From contig JANTQA010000023.1 of NCBI GenBank assembly GCA_027625915.1, positions 9,858,001 through 9,922,000 on the forward strand: a stretch of 64,000 nt of DNA, given 5' to 3'. The position numbers and the translations under genes are program-made. The notes beneath the pieces were generated by a model. That model saw nothing but the letters and a program-made list of their open reading frames with translations. It searched no databases and was not told the origin of the DNA. Below, piece by piece: positions 24,789 to 35,995 of the stretch (its first letter is position 1; each line of letters begins with the position of its first letter). The DNA is from Anaeramoeba flamelloides. Its lineage: Eukaryota > Metamonada > Anaeramoebidae.

Positions 24789-25313
24789 CCAGTCAAAGAA
24801 ACCCATTACAATATATAAATTTAGCGCGTTTAAACAATTTGAATGTATATTAGAAGAAATCCATTAGTTTTAGAAATTTCACAATTATTATATTTTTTTA
24901 ACATTTATTCACACTTTTTTTCTTTTTTCGATTTTTTTATTAGAAAACGATTCATTTGAAATTTTTTTTTTTTATTGAATGATCTATGACCACTTAGTAT
25001 AAATATGTTATTACAAGGTTATTGAAAAAGTGAGGATGATTGTAGAAAAATCATATATGATTTCTATTGAAATTTTCTTTGATCTTTAATGAGAGATCAA
25101 AATGAGGATTGTTGTTTTTTTTTTTTCAATGTGTTACTTTGAATTTTAGGTTTTTAAATATGCAATAAAAATTATTAATTTATTAGTTTTATTTCATCAA
25201 AATATCAACTTTTATTTTATGTGTACTATTTTTACTTGTTTCTTATTTTATCTTCAGTGACCATTTATACAAAATAAATGATATTTGAAAAGTATTTTGG
25301 TCTCCCTTGTCAG
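24789..25313 (-). mobile_element. TIR-1 element copy C (reverse orientation)
   Basis: Bounded by AGTCAAAGAAACCC at about 24790 and GGTCTCCCTTGTCAG at about 25299-25313, variants of the TIR-1 ends. Its reverse complement shares interior blocks with copies A and B, such as the run around TTCAATAGAAATCATATATG and the GATCAAAGAAAATTTC region. No open frame. Confidence 0.65.
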
Positions 25314-26556
25314 AAATAAGTTTATATTATAGCAAACAGAAAAAAAAGAAAATCAAATACTATCAAAGTGTTTTATAAAAAGATTTTTAAGTCGAGGAAG
25401 TTATTATTTGATGGAGTTCTTGTTTTTTCATTTTCTTTAAATAAAAAAAAAAACCCAATGCCGATTTTTTTTTATTATCAAAAACAAAACTTTTGAAAAT
25501 CCAATGACTAGGAGTGAAATTGGATTTATAAGAATAAGAAATAAATTGTAATATCTTTTTTAACAATTTTTTATAATTTTGATATGATTTGCCCTTTTGA
25601 AATTAAGCAGCGGAATGAAAAATTTGAAGGAACCACTCACTATCAATATTTTTAATATACTAACAAATATAATTTAATTAAAGATCCATTTGAATAATTT
25701 AATATTTGTCAAGAAAGATGAAAATGAAGAAAGAGCATAGAAATGAATCAAAAAAGTATAATTATTTTATTTTAATGTATTTATATTAAAGAATTAAATA
25801 TTGAAATAATTATCGAAATTATTTTTCAATACCAAAAGTAGATTCAGACATCCTTTTAATGGAATTCGTTGAGATATTTATTTCATATCGAAAATGCTTT
25901 TGGTTCATCCCAATGACTATGTTAAGATATAAGGAATATAAAAAACAGAAAAGAAGAAGTCAAAAAGTAAAAAAACAAAATAACAAGAAAAGAAGTAAGA
26001 CGTTAAAAGAAAAAAAAAAAAAAAACAAGAAAAGAAGAAGTAAGGTTTAGATTATTTAATTTAATTATTTTTTTTACCATTAATTTTTAAAGAATCAATT
26101 CCTTATACCGAATTCAAAAAAATACCCCCGATAAGAAAATGTAAATTGATTTTCAAAAATTGATAAAACTAATAAAATCCCAAACCATAAATCCATAAAC
26201 AGAAAAGCATATTATTACCACTTACTATTAGTGTGAACTAAAACCCTTTTCATACAAAGAGCATTCAAAGATTTTTTACAAGTCGAAGGTAAATAAATAT
26301 CCCAATTTCTTATCTCCCCTTCTGATATTTTATATATTTTATGGATCTTGTGTTTGATTTTTTTAAACAATTAAAACAAAAATTAAAATTTTGTATTAAT
26401 CGAAGAGATTATACTCTGATAAATACAATTTCACAGTTAAATATTTTAATATCTTTAAATAAGATTTTCATTTAATAATTAAATATAAATATTTTTTTCA
26501 TAATTTATTGTTTTGATCTTCAAATTCTAATTATTTTTTATATTCTTTTGCTTATA
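25314..26556. other. Intergenic A+T-rich DNA, no gene seen
   Basis: The 63-codon frame at 25859-26050 ends in Lys/Arg/Asn low complexity encoded by an A-rich purine tract. I do not regard it as a gene. Confidence 0.5.
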
Positions 26557-26930
26557 CACAAGTGTAAATATGGAATGTTGTAAAAAATAGAGTTTTTCAA
26601 ATTTTTCGGATAAATAAAGAGTTCCATGCATTTATTCAACTTTTGGTAATAGTTAACGAAACACCCGTTTTTATTTTTAAGCTTAAATGGATTTTCAATA
26701 TAAAATCGTTTGGTGAACACTCAAATTTTGTTTTAAAAATGATTTTTTTTAAAAAATGAAAGATTAGTGTTCACCAAACGTTTTTTTGATTAAAATTATT
26801 ATCAGTCTATTAAGATAATCAGATATTATATTTACTATTCCCAAAATTTGGATAAATGCATGGAACTCTTTATTTATCCGAAAAATTTGAAAAACTCTAT
26901 TTTTTACAACATTCATATTTACTCTTGTGT
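26557..26930. repeat. 374-bp inverted repeat (foldback element)
   Basis: The outer arms 26557-26636 and 26852-26930 are near-perfect reverse complements. They begin ACACAAGTGTAAATATGGAA and end ATTTACTCTTGTGT, and include GGATAAATAAAGAGTTCCAT against its mirror. A second mirrored pair, CGTTTGGTGAACACT/AGTGTTCACCAAACG, lies at 26706-26720 and 26767-26780, with weaker mirroring between. Practically the whole element can fold into one hairpin. Confidence 0.9.
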
Positions 26931-28334
26931 ACTGGTTGTTTGGAATTTAAATGGGATAAAAATTTTCACTTGAGATCCCTTTTCAATTCTTCAAATCTCA
27001 CTTTCATTTAGGATCTTTAAGTTTATCCAAAATGAAACCATAAAAAAAAGCACAAACAAAGAACCAAAAAATATAAATAAAGTTCACAGATTACAGTCTA
27101 TTTCTTGTAAACTTACTATTTGGAAAAAGAAAAATAGGAAAATAAAGTGAATACCCCCCCCCCCATTTATTATTCGGGCACAGCCATTCTGTGCTTACCA
27201 TAAAAGTTTCAAAGACATAGAAATTGATTTTCTATTATAAAAATTTTATTTTGTACAACAAATCGTGAAATGATTATGAAAGTTTATGTTATATAGTAAA
27301 TATTTATAATAGAGGAAAAAATTTCTTTTATTATTATTTTTTGTTGATCATTCTAATTAGTGACAAACAAATTAAAAAAAAATGAACATTAATCGTGATC
27401 TTCGATTTCCAAAATTGCAAAAAAGCTAAATGTTTAAAGAATTTAAAATCAAACACAGGAAAACACTCTGCGATTTCTGTGATTTCTTTTCTTAATAAAT
27501 TTCAATTTTTGTCTTTGGATTACTTTAAATAAAAAAAAAAAAAAATTCCTTATTATGATTTAACAGAAAGTGAAATTTTTTTAAGATGAGACGATAAAAT
27601 TTGAATTTTTTATTTCATAAAAGAGAAAACTGATTTTTATGTAGAATAAAATACCAAGGAATGGCTAGAACAACTGTTCACATATTTGGAATTAATTCGT
27701 ATATAAAAACAATTGTATTTTGAATTTTCATTATTTTTACAAAATATCTAGCTTTTAGATTTTTCTTAGTGTTAATTAAATCTCCTTTTTATAAGAAACA
27801 CATTAATTTGATTTGAATTCATCACATGCAAAAAAAAAAAAAAAAAAAATTAAGGAATAGTTCACATTTATGAGAAGAAAATTCGGCTTTGTAATTTCCA
27901 TATTAAGAAAACTTTTAATATGTTAAAACAAAGAGCACTATTTTTCTCTAGTTAAGATTTTTCGAAATCTTCATTTAATCTTTCTTCAAATGATTGTTTA
28001 ACAAAATATTTTTTGAGTTTAAACACTCTAGACTTGAGGAGAAAAAAGTATTGTTTTTATTTTAATCGATTGGAATTTATATTTTTTGGGCTTGGACAAA
28101 AAAAAAACATTGGAATTAATAAGTTTGTATTGTAAATTGAAAGATTTTTTCAAAAGTAGTTTTCTTTTTTAAATGGATTTTTTTAATTTTATAAATTTTA
28201 TAACAAAAAATTATTTGAGAACCATATTATTCACCTTTTTTGAAAAATGAAAATTCTTATTTTTGGAATTGGAAAACGAGAATTATGTTGAAATGGGGGT
28301 AAACAAGTGTGAACATGTTGTTTCTATTTTTAGA
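26931..28334. other. Intergenic A+T-rich DNA, no gene seen
   Basis: Contains an 11-base poly-C run at 27154-27164 and an A-tract near 27830-27849. No coding or RNA gene signal. Confidence 0.5.
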
Positions 28335-28665
28335 GTTTTTTTAGTAAAAATCGTTTTTTAGAAGAAATTGACTTTTTCGTCTCTTGTGTGAGGCGCAGTA
28401 TCTAGCTTAAATTAAGAGCTGGTATTTTAAGAGAGTTTCGTCTGGGTTAATTAAAGAATTGACTATGTCTGAGTAATAAACAGATTTCAAAAAACAATAA
28501 TAAAACTGAAATTTAAAAAATGTTCAGGTTCAGTTAATCCTCAATTAAATCTTATGAGATAAACTCAAAATACCAGCTCTTAATTTAAGCTAGATACTGC
28601 GCCTCACACAAGAGACGAAAAAGTCAATTTCTTCAAAAAACATGATTTTTCACAAAAAACAATTA
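28335..28665. repeat. About 330-bp inverted repeat just downstream of the PROPPIN gene
   Basis: The left arm about 28335-28440 and right arm about 28560-28665 are reverse complements. The block from GAAGAAATTGACTTTTTCGT through GAGGCGCAGTATCTAGCTT to AATTAAGAGCTGGTATTTT is mirrored with hardly a mismatch. The spacer is about 120 bp. It lies only about 100 bp beyond the PROPPIN stop codon, on the 3' side of that gene. A single related arm occurs at 24581-24700. Confidence 0.92.
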
Positions 28666-28766
28666 AAGATAGATACCCCATTTTTGCTCTTAGCATGGGA
28701 ACAAGGATATTGAAAAAAAAGTAAATTGTAAACATTAAATAAAAAAAGAAAAAAAGGAATAATGCC

Positions 28767-29828
28767 TTAAGAAAGCAAATAATTACTTATCAAATCATAA
28801 CTTCCAACAAATTCACAATAGTAAATCTCTTCCTTTGGGAATTTGATTTTAAATAAACTCTTTTTACCAAAAATTTTTTCCTTTCTTTTTGTGATAACCT
28901 TCTCACCTTCCTTAATTTTATTAAATGGGATCAAAAAGATGTGTACCGTCCCTGTAGATGATGTTGTTGCAAGTAAAGAAGAGTTTTGGTTCCAAGCGAT
29001 TGAGAAAATTCTCGCCTTTTTGGATCCTCTTCTTAATTGAAAGACCTGTGATGCCGAGTGTGTTTCAAACACACGTATCAAGGTCCCTTTTGAAGAGCTT
29101 GTAGCGACTAGGGATCCGTCAATATTTAACTTCATGAATTCAATTGTGTGATCATGAGCAACAATTTTGTTATTAAACAAACAACGATCGGCAAAACTGA
29201 CGATTCGGATTTCGCCAGTAATATCACCTAAAAGTGCAATAACGTCACCATCGCTAAGAAGACTTTGAAAAGATTTTTTGGAATCATTTTTATTTAGCAA
29301 CCTTTTTTTGTTGTTTGAAATTGAAGGTGAAGATGAAGAAGAAGACAGCATCTTCTTTTTTTTTGATTTTTTCTTTGTTTTTGGCATGCTTTGGAAAGGA
29401 TATGAATATGACGGCGAAATATCAATCAAGCCGCCAATGGTTTCGCAAGTATCAAATTGTAATTTGGAATGTAAGGAATTAAATTCAAGAACAAAGACTC
29501 TTGAATCAAAGCACACCAAAAGCCTTTCGTGCGAGCATTTAATTTGCTTAATTTCTCGATCAAATTCAATCTCGAAGACGCAAGTGTTTTGAGTGTCGTC
29601 ATAAAGCATTACACTTGTTCCATATTTCAATTTTTTATTGCTTGCAGGAACTATAAGAAACAAATTTGTGTCACACAGAACAGTCGCGTAACTTAATTTT
29701 AGACTTTCAAATTCTCTGCTAAGCAAAAGACGGCATGTTGTTAAATCATAGACGTGCAAAATGTTCGATTGCAAAACAGTGAAATGAGAATAACGTGGGT
29801 TGAGTGTCACTATTAAATTTGATTCCAT
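28767..29828 (-). CDS. WDR45-like: PROPPIN beta-propeller (WIPI/Atg18 family, WDR45-like)
   Basis: Seven-bladed propeller that binds PI3P/PI(3,5)P2 on the phagophore and supports autophagosome formation. Intron-less, 353 aa, start ATG at 29826-29828. The family signature is clear: GTLIRVFET followed by LRRG (265-268, the lipid-binding L/F-R-R-G motif), then SIAWNQNSSLLATTSSTGTVHIF. The LRRG form fits the WDR45/WDR45B branch. A Lys/Ser-rich insertion (about 147-190) lengthens one loop. The C-terminus is odd: homologues continue about 30-35 residues with a final strand of the form DGS-Y-KF, but here the frame stops soon after a Cys-Glu-Phe segment. A foldback element starts about 100 bp further on. 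Either the last strand was lost or a small downstream exon escapes me. Confidence 0.9.
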   Translation of the reverse strand: MESNLIVTLNPRYSHFTVLQSNILHVYDLTTCRLLLSREFESLKLSYATVLCDTNLFLIVPASNKKLKYGTSVMLYDDTQNTCVFEIEFDREIKQIKCSHERLLVCFDSRVFVLEFNSLHSKLQFDTCETIGGLIDISPSYSYPFQSMPKTKKKSKKKKMLSSSSSSPSISNNKKRLLNKNDSKKSFQSLLSDGDVIALLGDITGEIRIVSFADRCLFNNKIVAHDHTIEFMKLNIDGSLVATSSSKGTLIRVFETHSASQVFQLRRGSKKARIFSIAWNQNSSLLATTSSTGTVHIFLIPFNKIKEGEKVITKRKEKIFGKKSLFKIKFPKEEIYYCEFVGSYDLISNYLLS

Positions 29829-30277
29829 TTAAAATAAAGCAAATTTGGCTCGAATGATAAAAATCGGAAAAAAATGAAAAAGGAGTTATTAAGAATAAAA
29901 ATTAGACCCATAATGATGATCTTTTCAAGTCTATGATTTAAAATCCTTCTAATATTTGTCTCAAAAGAAATTGAACAAAATTTTCATTCAGCTTTACAAA
30001 AAAAGATTTTAGAAAACCTTCAAAATTTCAAATTTTTAATAATCTTAAAAGAACCTTAAATTACAAAATGAACTTTGAGAGAATTGGGAACTTTGATGAT
30101 TTAGATGAATTCTGAGAGGTGTGTCATTTTTTCCGAAATTTGAATGAAAATTTTGATCTTTTTATTTGGATATTCAATAGGATAGATTGTGTCATCCAAT
30201 TAGTTACAACACAAACAGGTTATGATAGTCTTTATTATTTAATACAAATATTAATTTAATCTCTTTTACCTCCCAAA
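29829..30277. other. Region upstream of the PROPPIN gene
   Basis: No gene seen. It forms part of the 3.2 kb between the divergent PROPPIN and zinc-finger genes. No regulatory motif can be singled out. Confidence 0.4.
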
Positions 30278-30690
30278 CCAATAAACTGCTCACGAAAAAA
30301 GGCGAAACACTGTTTTTTATTGGGAAGCTTTCTGAAAATTCAAAGTAAAATCAAATTAATAAAAAAAAAAAAACCAATTAAATTCAACTAATAATCCATT
30401 ATATTATTTTCAATCAAACCAACAGCCACAATTAAAATCTACTTTCATAAAGAAATAGTTTTTGTGATTTTGGGGATCTCAAAAAGAGTCAATTTTTTGA
30501 ATAAATTTTTTATAATTGAATCAATTAAGGAAAAACCCCATATCAAAATATAGTATTGAAAAAACTGTTATTGTGCTGAATACTCCCTTTTATCTTTGGT
30601 TATTTGATTTTTCTTTTATTTATTGACTTCACTTTTTATTTTCAGTAAGGTTCCCAATTAAAAACGGTGTTCCACTTTTTTTCCAGAATA
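30278..30690 (+). repeat. Dispersed repeat R3, copy 1
   Basis: Matches 34040-34470 in the same orientation. Anchors: GGGAAGC against GGAAGCC, TAATAATCCATT, AAATCTACTT, and GTATTGAAAAAACTGTTATT followed by CTTTTATTTATTGA and TTTTCAG. Identity is moderate (older duplication). No open frame or terminal repeat. Confidence 0.7.
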
Positions 30691-32998
30691 GCAAGGTATT
30701 TCCAAAAAAGTGATATATTTTTTTTTCCATTCCAATAAAATTCTTTTTGTTAGTTGTTCTATCCGTAAACTGGATGGTTAGAATTAACAGAAATATTTAA
30801 ATATTAAACCAATACTTTTTGTGTTTATTTCAGTTTATACCCTTTAAAATATTTCAAAAAAATGAAGGAAATTAAAAACTATTTTTAGAGAAAAAATCGA
30901 ACAGCAAAATCCAATAAAAAACAGATAATATTTCAAAGATACAAAAGTTTTTTTTTTTTAAATAAAAAATATAGTTAACAGTATTTCCATTCTATTTGAA
31001 TTTTTGTTGAGATTCATCTCCTTTGTAAAAAAAAAATAATTGTGACCAAAAAGAAAAATATAACCAATTTTCATATCTCAAAATATTAATAATAAAAATA
31101 AAATCAGAAACTTTTAAATCTTTGATCCTAGTAATATAATACTATCTTAAAAATCCCGATTAATACCAGTAAAAAAAATGCTGAAGTTACCTTTTGAAGA
31201 CATATTTATAGTTTTATTTGAAATGAGCCATTAAACTATATTTAATAATATAATTTTCTTCCGACTTTATTTTTGGTAAATTCTTTCTTCCTTTTAATTT
31301 CTTTATTCTTTGTCTATTTATTTGACACATTTATAAGTTTTTAAAGTTAATTTGTATTTTCAAATATTTTTTTTTCAAATTGAATTTTTTAAAAAAATAA
31401 ATAACTTAAAAACAAAAATAAAAAAGGTACACAATAATTTTTTGAGCAACTTCAAGATGTAAATGCAGTGAAAAATGATTTTTTCAAAAATATCAAATTC
31501 ATATTATTTACCACAATATACTTTTATTGGCTTGTGAATTCATATTTTAATTCCCTAAAAAACTCTTAGAAATTAAAGTCAAATAATTACCAAATAATTG
31601 GGAAGATTTTAGATTTGTTCTGAATTAGCGGAAAATTCTAACACATTTGAATTGTTATTTTGAACATTTCAAGAAATTTCCAATCTTTCTGAATTAATTT
31701 TAATATTTAATGAATTATTCTAACTATAAATTTGTCTATAATTTATATAATTTGAGGTTTATGATATTAATGATACCTTGTTCAGACAACTCAAATAAAT
31801 ATATGACCAAATATTATTGAATAATAAATAATTAGATTATATACTAAGGATCTCAATTAAAAACTTCGATTTAAGTATTTTTTTGAATTGCTCTCACACA
31901 TATGAAAATAAAAATTAAAATGTTATTCTAGACTTTATAAATTCTTATTAAGGACCTCTAAAATCAATTATTTTTTCAGTTTTTTTGTTTTCAAATATTT
32001 AAATAAATAATTGTAAAAATAAAAACCCAAAAAATGATTATTGGAGTTTCTTTTTTATAAAAATAGAACTAATATCTATATAGTTAAAAAATATGAATAA
32101 AATTTTAAAATAAAATCTGAATTAATTATAGTAATCAAAATAAGGTTATCTTTAGATAAAAATACCTCACCCATTCTAATAAAATTTATTTTTTTTTTTT
32201 CTCTTCTTGTTCGTGAAACATATAATTCACTACCCAATAGTATACCTAAGTTCAAATCAATTTTTAAAATTAAACAATTTGATATCTTTTTAGTAAAATT
32301 TAAATTAGGAATTAAATTTGTTAAAATTTTTTTTTATTTACTCACTTTTTCTTATAATTAATTGTTTTTTTGATTGTAAAAATTATCTTAAAACAAAATA
32401 CTCAATTTTTTTAGAATTATATAATTTGATCTTTCTTTTTTCAAATTTATTTTTTAATAATGTAATTTTAAGAAATCAATACCAAATTTAGTAATGGTTT
32501 ATTGCGTGTTTATTTGATCCATTAATATATAACTTTTCTTATAAATAAGAACCATACTGTTAATTTTGAAATATGGATTAAACTCTTCTGCACCATTATT
32601 TTGACTACAGTATTTAGTTATGATAAATAAATTGTTTTTTTTAACTACTAATACACATTTTAAAACAAATTTAAGATAGAAATTTTTCAACTTTGAAGTT
32701 TTTAAAATAAAATTTATCTGTAAATTTTATGTCGAAAATCATATTTTTTTCCAAAATTCTTTAATTTTTTTTTTCAAAAACAAAAATCTTTTTTAATTGT
32801 TTAGATCAGCTTTTGGTATTATTTTTCTCCTCAAATACCTAGAGAAAGTTTAACCAAGAAACACAATATGGTTTACACCCAATAACAACATACTTTTCTT
32901 TTCGAAACACTCAATTTGGAAGATATCCCTTAAATCATAATTTTTTTTTCATTTTTTTGTTTTTTTCTAACAAAAAACACACCTTTATCTTTGTTTAT
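30691..32998. other. Intergenic DNA upstream of the zinc-finger gene
   Basis: A/T-rich with no convincing coding region. The frame at 32499-32690 has no recognisable domain. Confidence 0.5.
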
Positions 32999-33907
32999 AT
33001 GACTGAAGAAATTTTAACACAAGAAACTGAACATGGAAAGTATTACTGTAAATATTGCAATGCGTATATCGCAAATAATAAGCCATCTATTAATCGACAT
33101 TTAAACGGAAATCGTCATAAAATCAATTATCAAAATTACGTAAGGAAAGCACAATCAAGCCAACTTTCAAACCAAAGTAATGAGGGAGATCAGGTTTTAA
33201 AAAATTCAATTGCAAGAGTTCGAAAACAACTTGAAAGGCAAGTACAGAGGCAAAAAAGAATACAAGAACAAAGAAAAAACAAATATAAAAATAAAAAGAA
33301 GAAGAATCAACAAAAAGAAAATGAAAAAGAAAATGAAAAAGAAAATGAAAATGAAAATGAAAAGGAAAATGAAAAAGGAAAAGGAAAAGGAAAGGGAAAT
33401 TATTCAAATAAAAACCAAAATTCTTCAAAAATTCAAGTTGTCCATACCACAACAAACAAAAACATTGTTGAACTTGGTGATAAAACATATGATTTAACGG
33501 ATCCTGATCAATTAAGGGATTACAATTTCCAAATCTTAAAAGCACAAGAATTTTTAAAACAACAGCAACAGCAGGAACAACAACAGCAACGACAAGCAAA
33601 AACCACAAGCACTTTAGCCTTTGGCCAATGGGAAAGTGTCAAAAGAGAAAAACCAGACAGCGACGAAGAAACTAATCAAGGGTGGGGCAACCTAACTCTT
33701 CAAGGTACAACCCAAGAAGAAAGCCAACAAAACACCAAAAATATATCCAACCAACAGAATACCGAGAAATCCCAACCAAGTGCTTATATTCCAGTTCATT
33801 TGAAACGATATACAAACAAAATAAAATCAATTAAATCAAAAAAAGGTAAAGTCTCTTTTGGTTTTAAAAAACGTCGGTTATTAAAGCCAAAGAAAAAAAT
33901 AAATTAA
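32999..33907 (+). CDS. U1/matrin-type zinc-finger protein, WBP4-like splicing factor
   Basis: 302 aa from the ATG at 32999. The upstream extension in this frame has no ATG. Near the N-terminus is one C-x2-C-x13-H-x5-H zinc finger (C17, C20, H34, H40) in the context KYYCKYCNAYIANNKPSINRH, the form seen in WBP4/FBP21 and U1-C type spliceosomal proteins. A basic Gln/Arg coiled region follows, then a Lys-Glu-Asn repeat (about 106-135) made by a GAAAATGAAAAA DNA repeat, a Gln run (about 185-200), FGQWESV and a basic tail with SFGFKKRR, resembling the short C-terminal motifs of WBP4-type proteins. No WW domains are visible. The role in pre-mRNA splicing is inferred. No introns. It converges on the exportin-T gene. 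Confidence 0.82.
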   Translation: MTEEILTQETEHGKYYCKYCNAYIANNKPSINRHLNGNRHKINYQNYVRKAQSSQLSNQSNEGDQVLKNSIARVRKQLERQVQRQKRIQEQRKNKYKNKKKKNQQKENEKENEKENENENEKENEKGKGKGKGNYSNKNQNSSKIQVVHTTTNKNIVELGDKTYDLTDPDQLRDYNFQILKAQEFLKQQQQQEQQQQRQAKTTSTLAFGQWESVKREKPDSDEETNQGWGNLTLQGTTQEESQQNTKNISNQQNTEKSQPSAYIPVHLKRYTNKIKSIKSKKGKVSFGFKKRRLLKPKKKIN

Positions 33908-34039
33908 CTACTCTGCATAACATAATGCGTTTTATTATTACAGCTAATTTGCCAAGTCATTTTGTTTTTTTTACTTTATTCATTTTAGCGTTATTCAGAA
34001 TTTGAAAGGTAACCAACTTTGAAAATATATTTACAAAAA
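33908..34039. other. 3' flank of the zinc-finger gene
   Basis: Short A/T-rich stretch before the R3 copy. No distinct terminator or polyadenylation signal can be picked out. Confidence 0.35.
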
Positions 34040-34470
34040 GAAATAACCATTGGGAAAAAAGTACAACATGGTTTTTCTGTGGAAGCCTTAATAGAATCAC
34101 AGGAACCTGAAAACGAAAAGTTTAAATCAATTAAAGAAAGAAACAAATTAACTTTGAATAATAATCCATTTACCTATTAAAATCATAATTAACAAATACA
34201 ATTTAAATCTACTTGACATATTGAAATTGTTTGGGTGGATTTTATAAATCTCGAAAATAGTAAATTTTTTCAACAATTTTTAAATAATTGACCAATTAAA
34301 AGAAAAACACCATACCAAAAGAAAGTATTAAAAAAACTGTTATTGTATTTAACCCTCCATTTTGACTTTAATAATTTATTTTTCTCTTTTATTTATTGAT
34401 CTTACTTTTCATTTTCAGGTTTCGATTAAGGTTTTCAAATTATAAATTGTTTTCAACTTTTTTTTCCTGA
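34040..34470 (+). repeat. Dispersed repeat R3, copy 2
   Basis: Second copy of the repeat at 30278-30690, sharing ACTGTTATTGTA, TCTTTTATTTATTGAT and CATTTTCAGG. The two copies flank the zinc-finger gene as direct repeats about 3.4 kb apart. Confidence 0.7.
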
Positions 34471-35710
34471 CAATTTCACTTTTTTTACCCAATGGTAATA
34501 CAGATTTTATAGAATTTTTAGAAAGGAAATGATCAAAATGTAGACTCTTATTTTCTTAATAACATTAAATAAAAACTATGAACCCGATTAAAAGCATTTT
34601 TCCAATTTATTCCAATTTAAAAATATTTTGGGGAATAATTTTCACTAATTTTTGTTACGAAATTGATATAAGGTAATCTATTTTATGCAACATAAACAAT
34701 GTAATTTCTCTTCCACAACAGAGTTTTAATTTCGATTGATTTAGAAAAAATTAAAAAATAGAACTAATATTGAAATCCAAAAGAATTGTCAATCTGAAAG
34801 TTAGTTTCTGTTTTGCAATTCTTTTCGTCTAATTAATTACATAAAACTCTGATTTATTTATTGTTTTAATTTAACTGACAAAATACCCAACTCTTCTAAG
34901 ATCGGAAATTTTCTTTTTATTGTTTTTAAATCAATTTTTCTTTTCGAAAATTATTAAAAAAATTTAAACAATTTAAACTATTTTAATAATTAAAATGAAA
35001 CAAATTGAAATGATTTTGGTTATTTAACTAAAAATAATATGATAAAAAAAATCATATTCAAGTTTTTCAGAACTTAAAGGAATACAAGTAAATCAAAGAT
35101 TTTACATAATTTTTTTTAATTAAAAATCTCTCACTGTTGGATTTTCTAAAGTTTCAGTTTTGAATAGAAAATAACAACTATTTACAACAAAAATTGTTTC
35201 TCTAAAAACTGCTTTTTGTTTTTTTTTTAATTAAAGGGGGTAACAGTTCCATAAAACACACCTAAATTGAAATATATGATAGTATATTAAAAGTTTTTTT
35301 GGATATCTTAAGTTAAAGATTCTCCAAAAAAATATTTTTAAAAAAAAAAAAAAAATTTTTTTTATTTAACTAATGACTTAAATTAAAATTTCAGAAAAAA
35401 TAATGTCTTGTTAACAATAAAATTAAAAGTAAATTTTGAGAAATTTATTTTTTTTTTATGGAAATTATTTTTTTGAGATCTAATACTAAATCCATTCAAT
35501 TTATAATTCCCATATCATATTTATATTTAATAATTATTTGAACATATTTCCTCTGCAAATATTATTCAAATCCATATATTCTAGAGATTTTCAAAAAAAT
35601 AATAAATAATTTAATTATTTATTCCAATAGATCTTTTAGAAAAGAGAATTTTAAGTTCATTAACATTGGTGATATTATCTCTTCTTTAATTTATCTTAAA
35701 TTTTATGGGA
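34471..35710. other. Intergenic A+T-rich DNA, no gene seen
   Basis: Homopolymer-rich, with no open frame, RNA gene or repeat that I recognise. Confidence 0.5.
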
Positions 35711-35870
35711 ATTTATTTATTGTGAGAAAGGAGTAATCAAAGAAAATTTACTAAATAAAAAAAGGAAAGAAGAAAAATAATTAAAACATTAAAGTAAAAA
35801 AAATATTATATCATTTACATGACCAAATTAAAAATTATCCACCGTCTTGAACAGGAGGAGTAAAAACCCG
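35711..35870 (+). repeat. Dispersed repeat R2, copy 3 (truncated)
   Basis: Almost base-for-base identical to 19293-19450 apart from an extra A and a changed six-base patch after AAAAATTATCCA. It ends abruptly at AAAAACCCG, where copy 1 continues. The high identity in neutral A/T-rich DNA indicates a recent copying event. Confidence 0.9.
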
Positions 35871-35961
35871 AAATTTTAAGGGGGTTTATTTTGTTTTTTA
35901 TAAAATAATTGGAATATTTTTAAAGAGTGTTTTTTTCCCCATCAATTTCCTTTTATATATA

Positions 35962-35995
<34 letters not shown>

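Noticed and set aside
25859-26050. Lys/Arg-rich 63-codon frame
   Set aside because: The composition follows directly from an A/G-rich purine tract. Looks like low-complexity DNA, not a gene.
28767-28800. A hidden last exon completing the PROPPIN C-terminus
   Set aside because: I tried donors near 28777 and acceptors around 28690 in the minus direction. The resulting short peptides do not resemble the expected closing strand.
33123-33608. 161-codon minus-strand frame opposite the zinc-finger gene
   Set aside because: Antisense shadow of the Lys/Glu/Asn and Gln repeats. No independent features.
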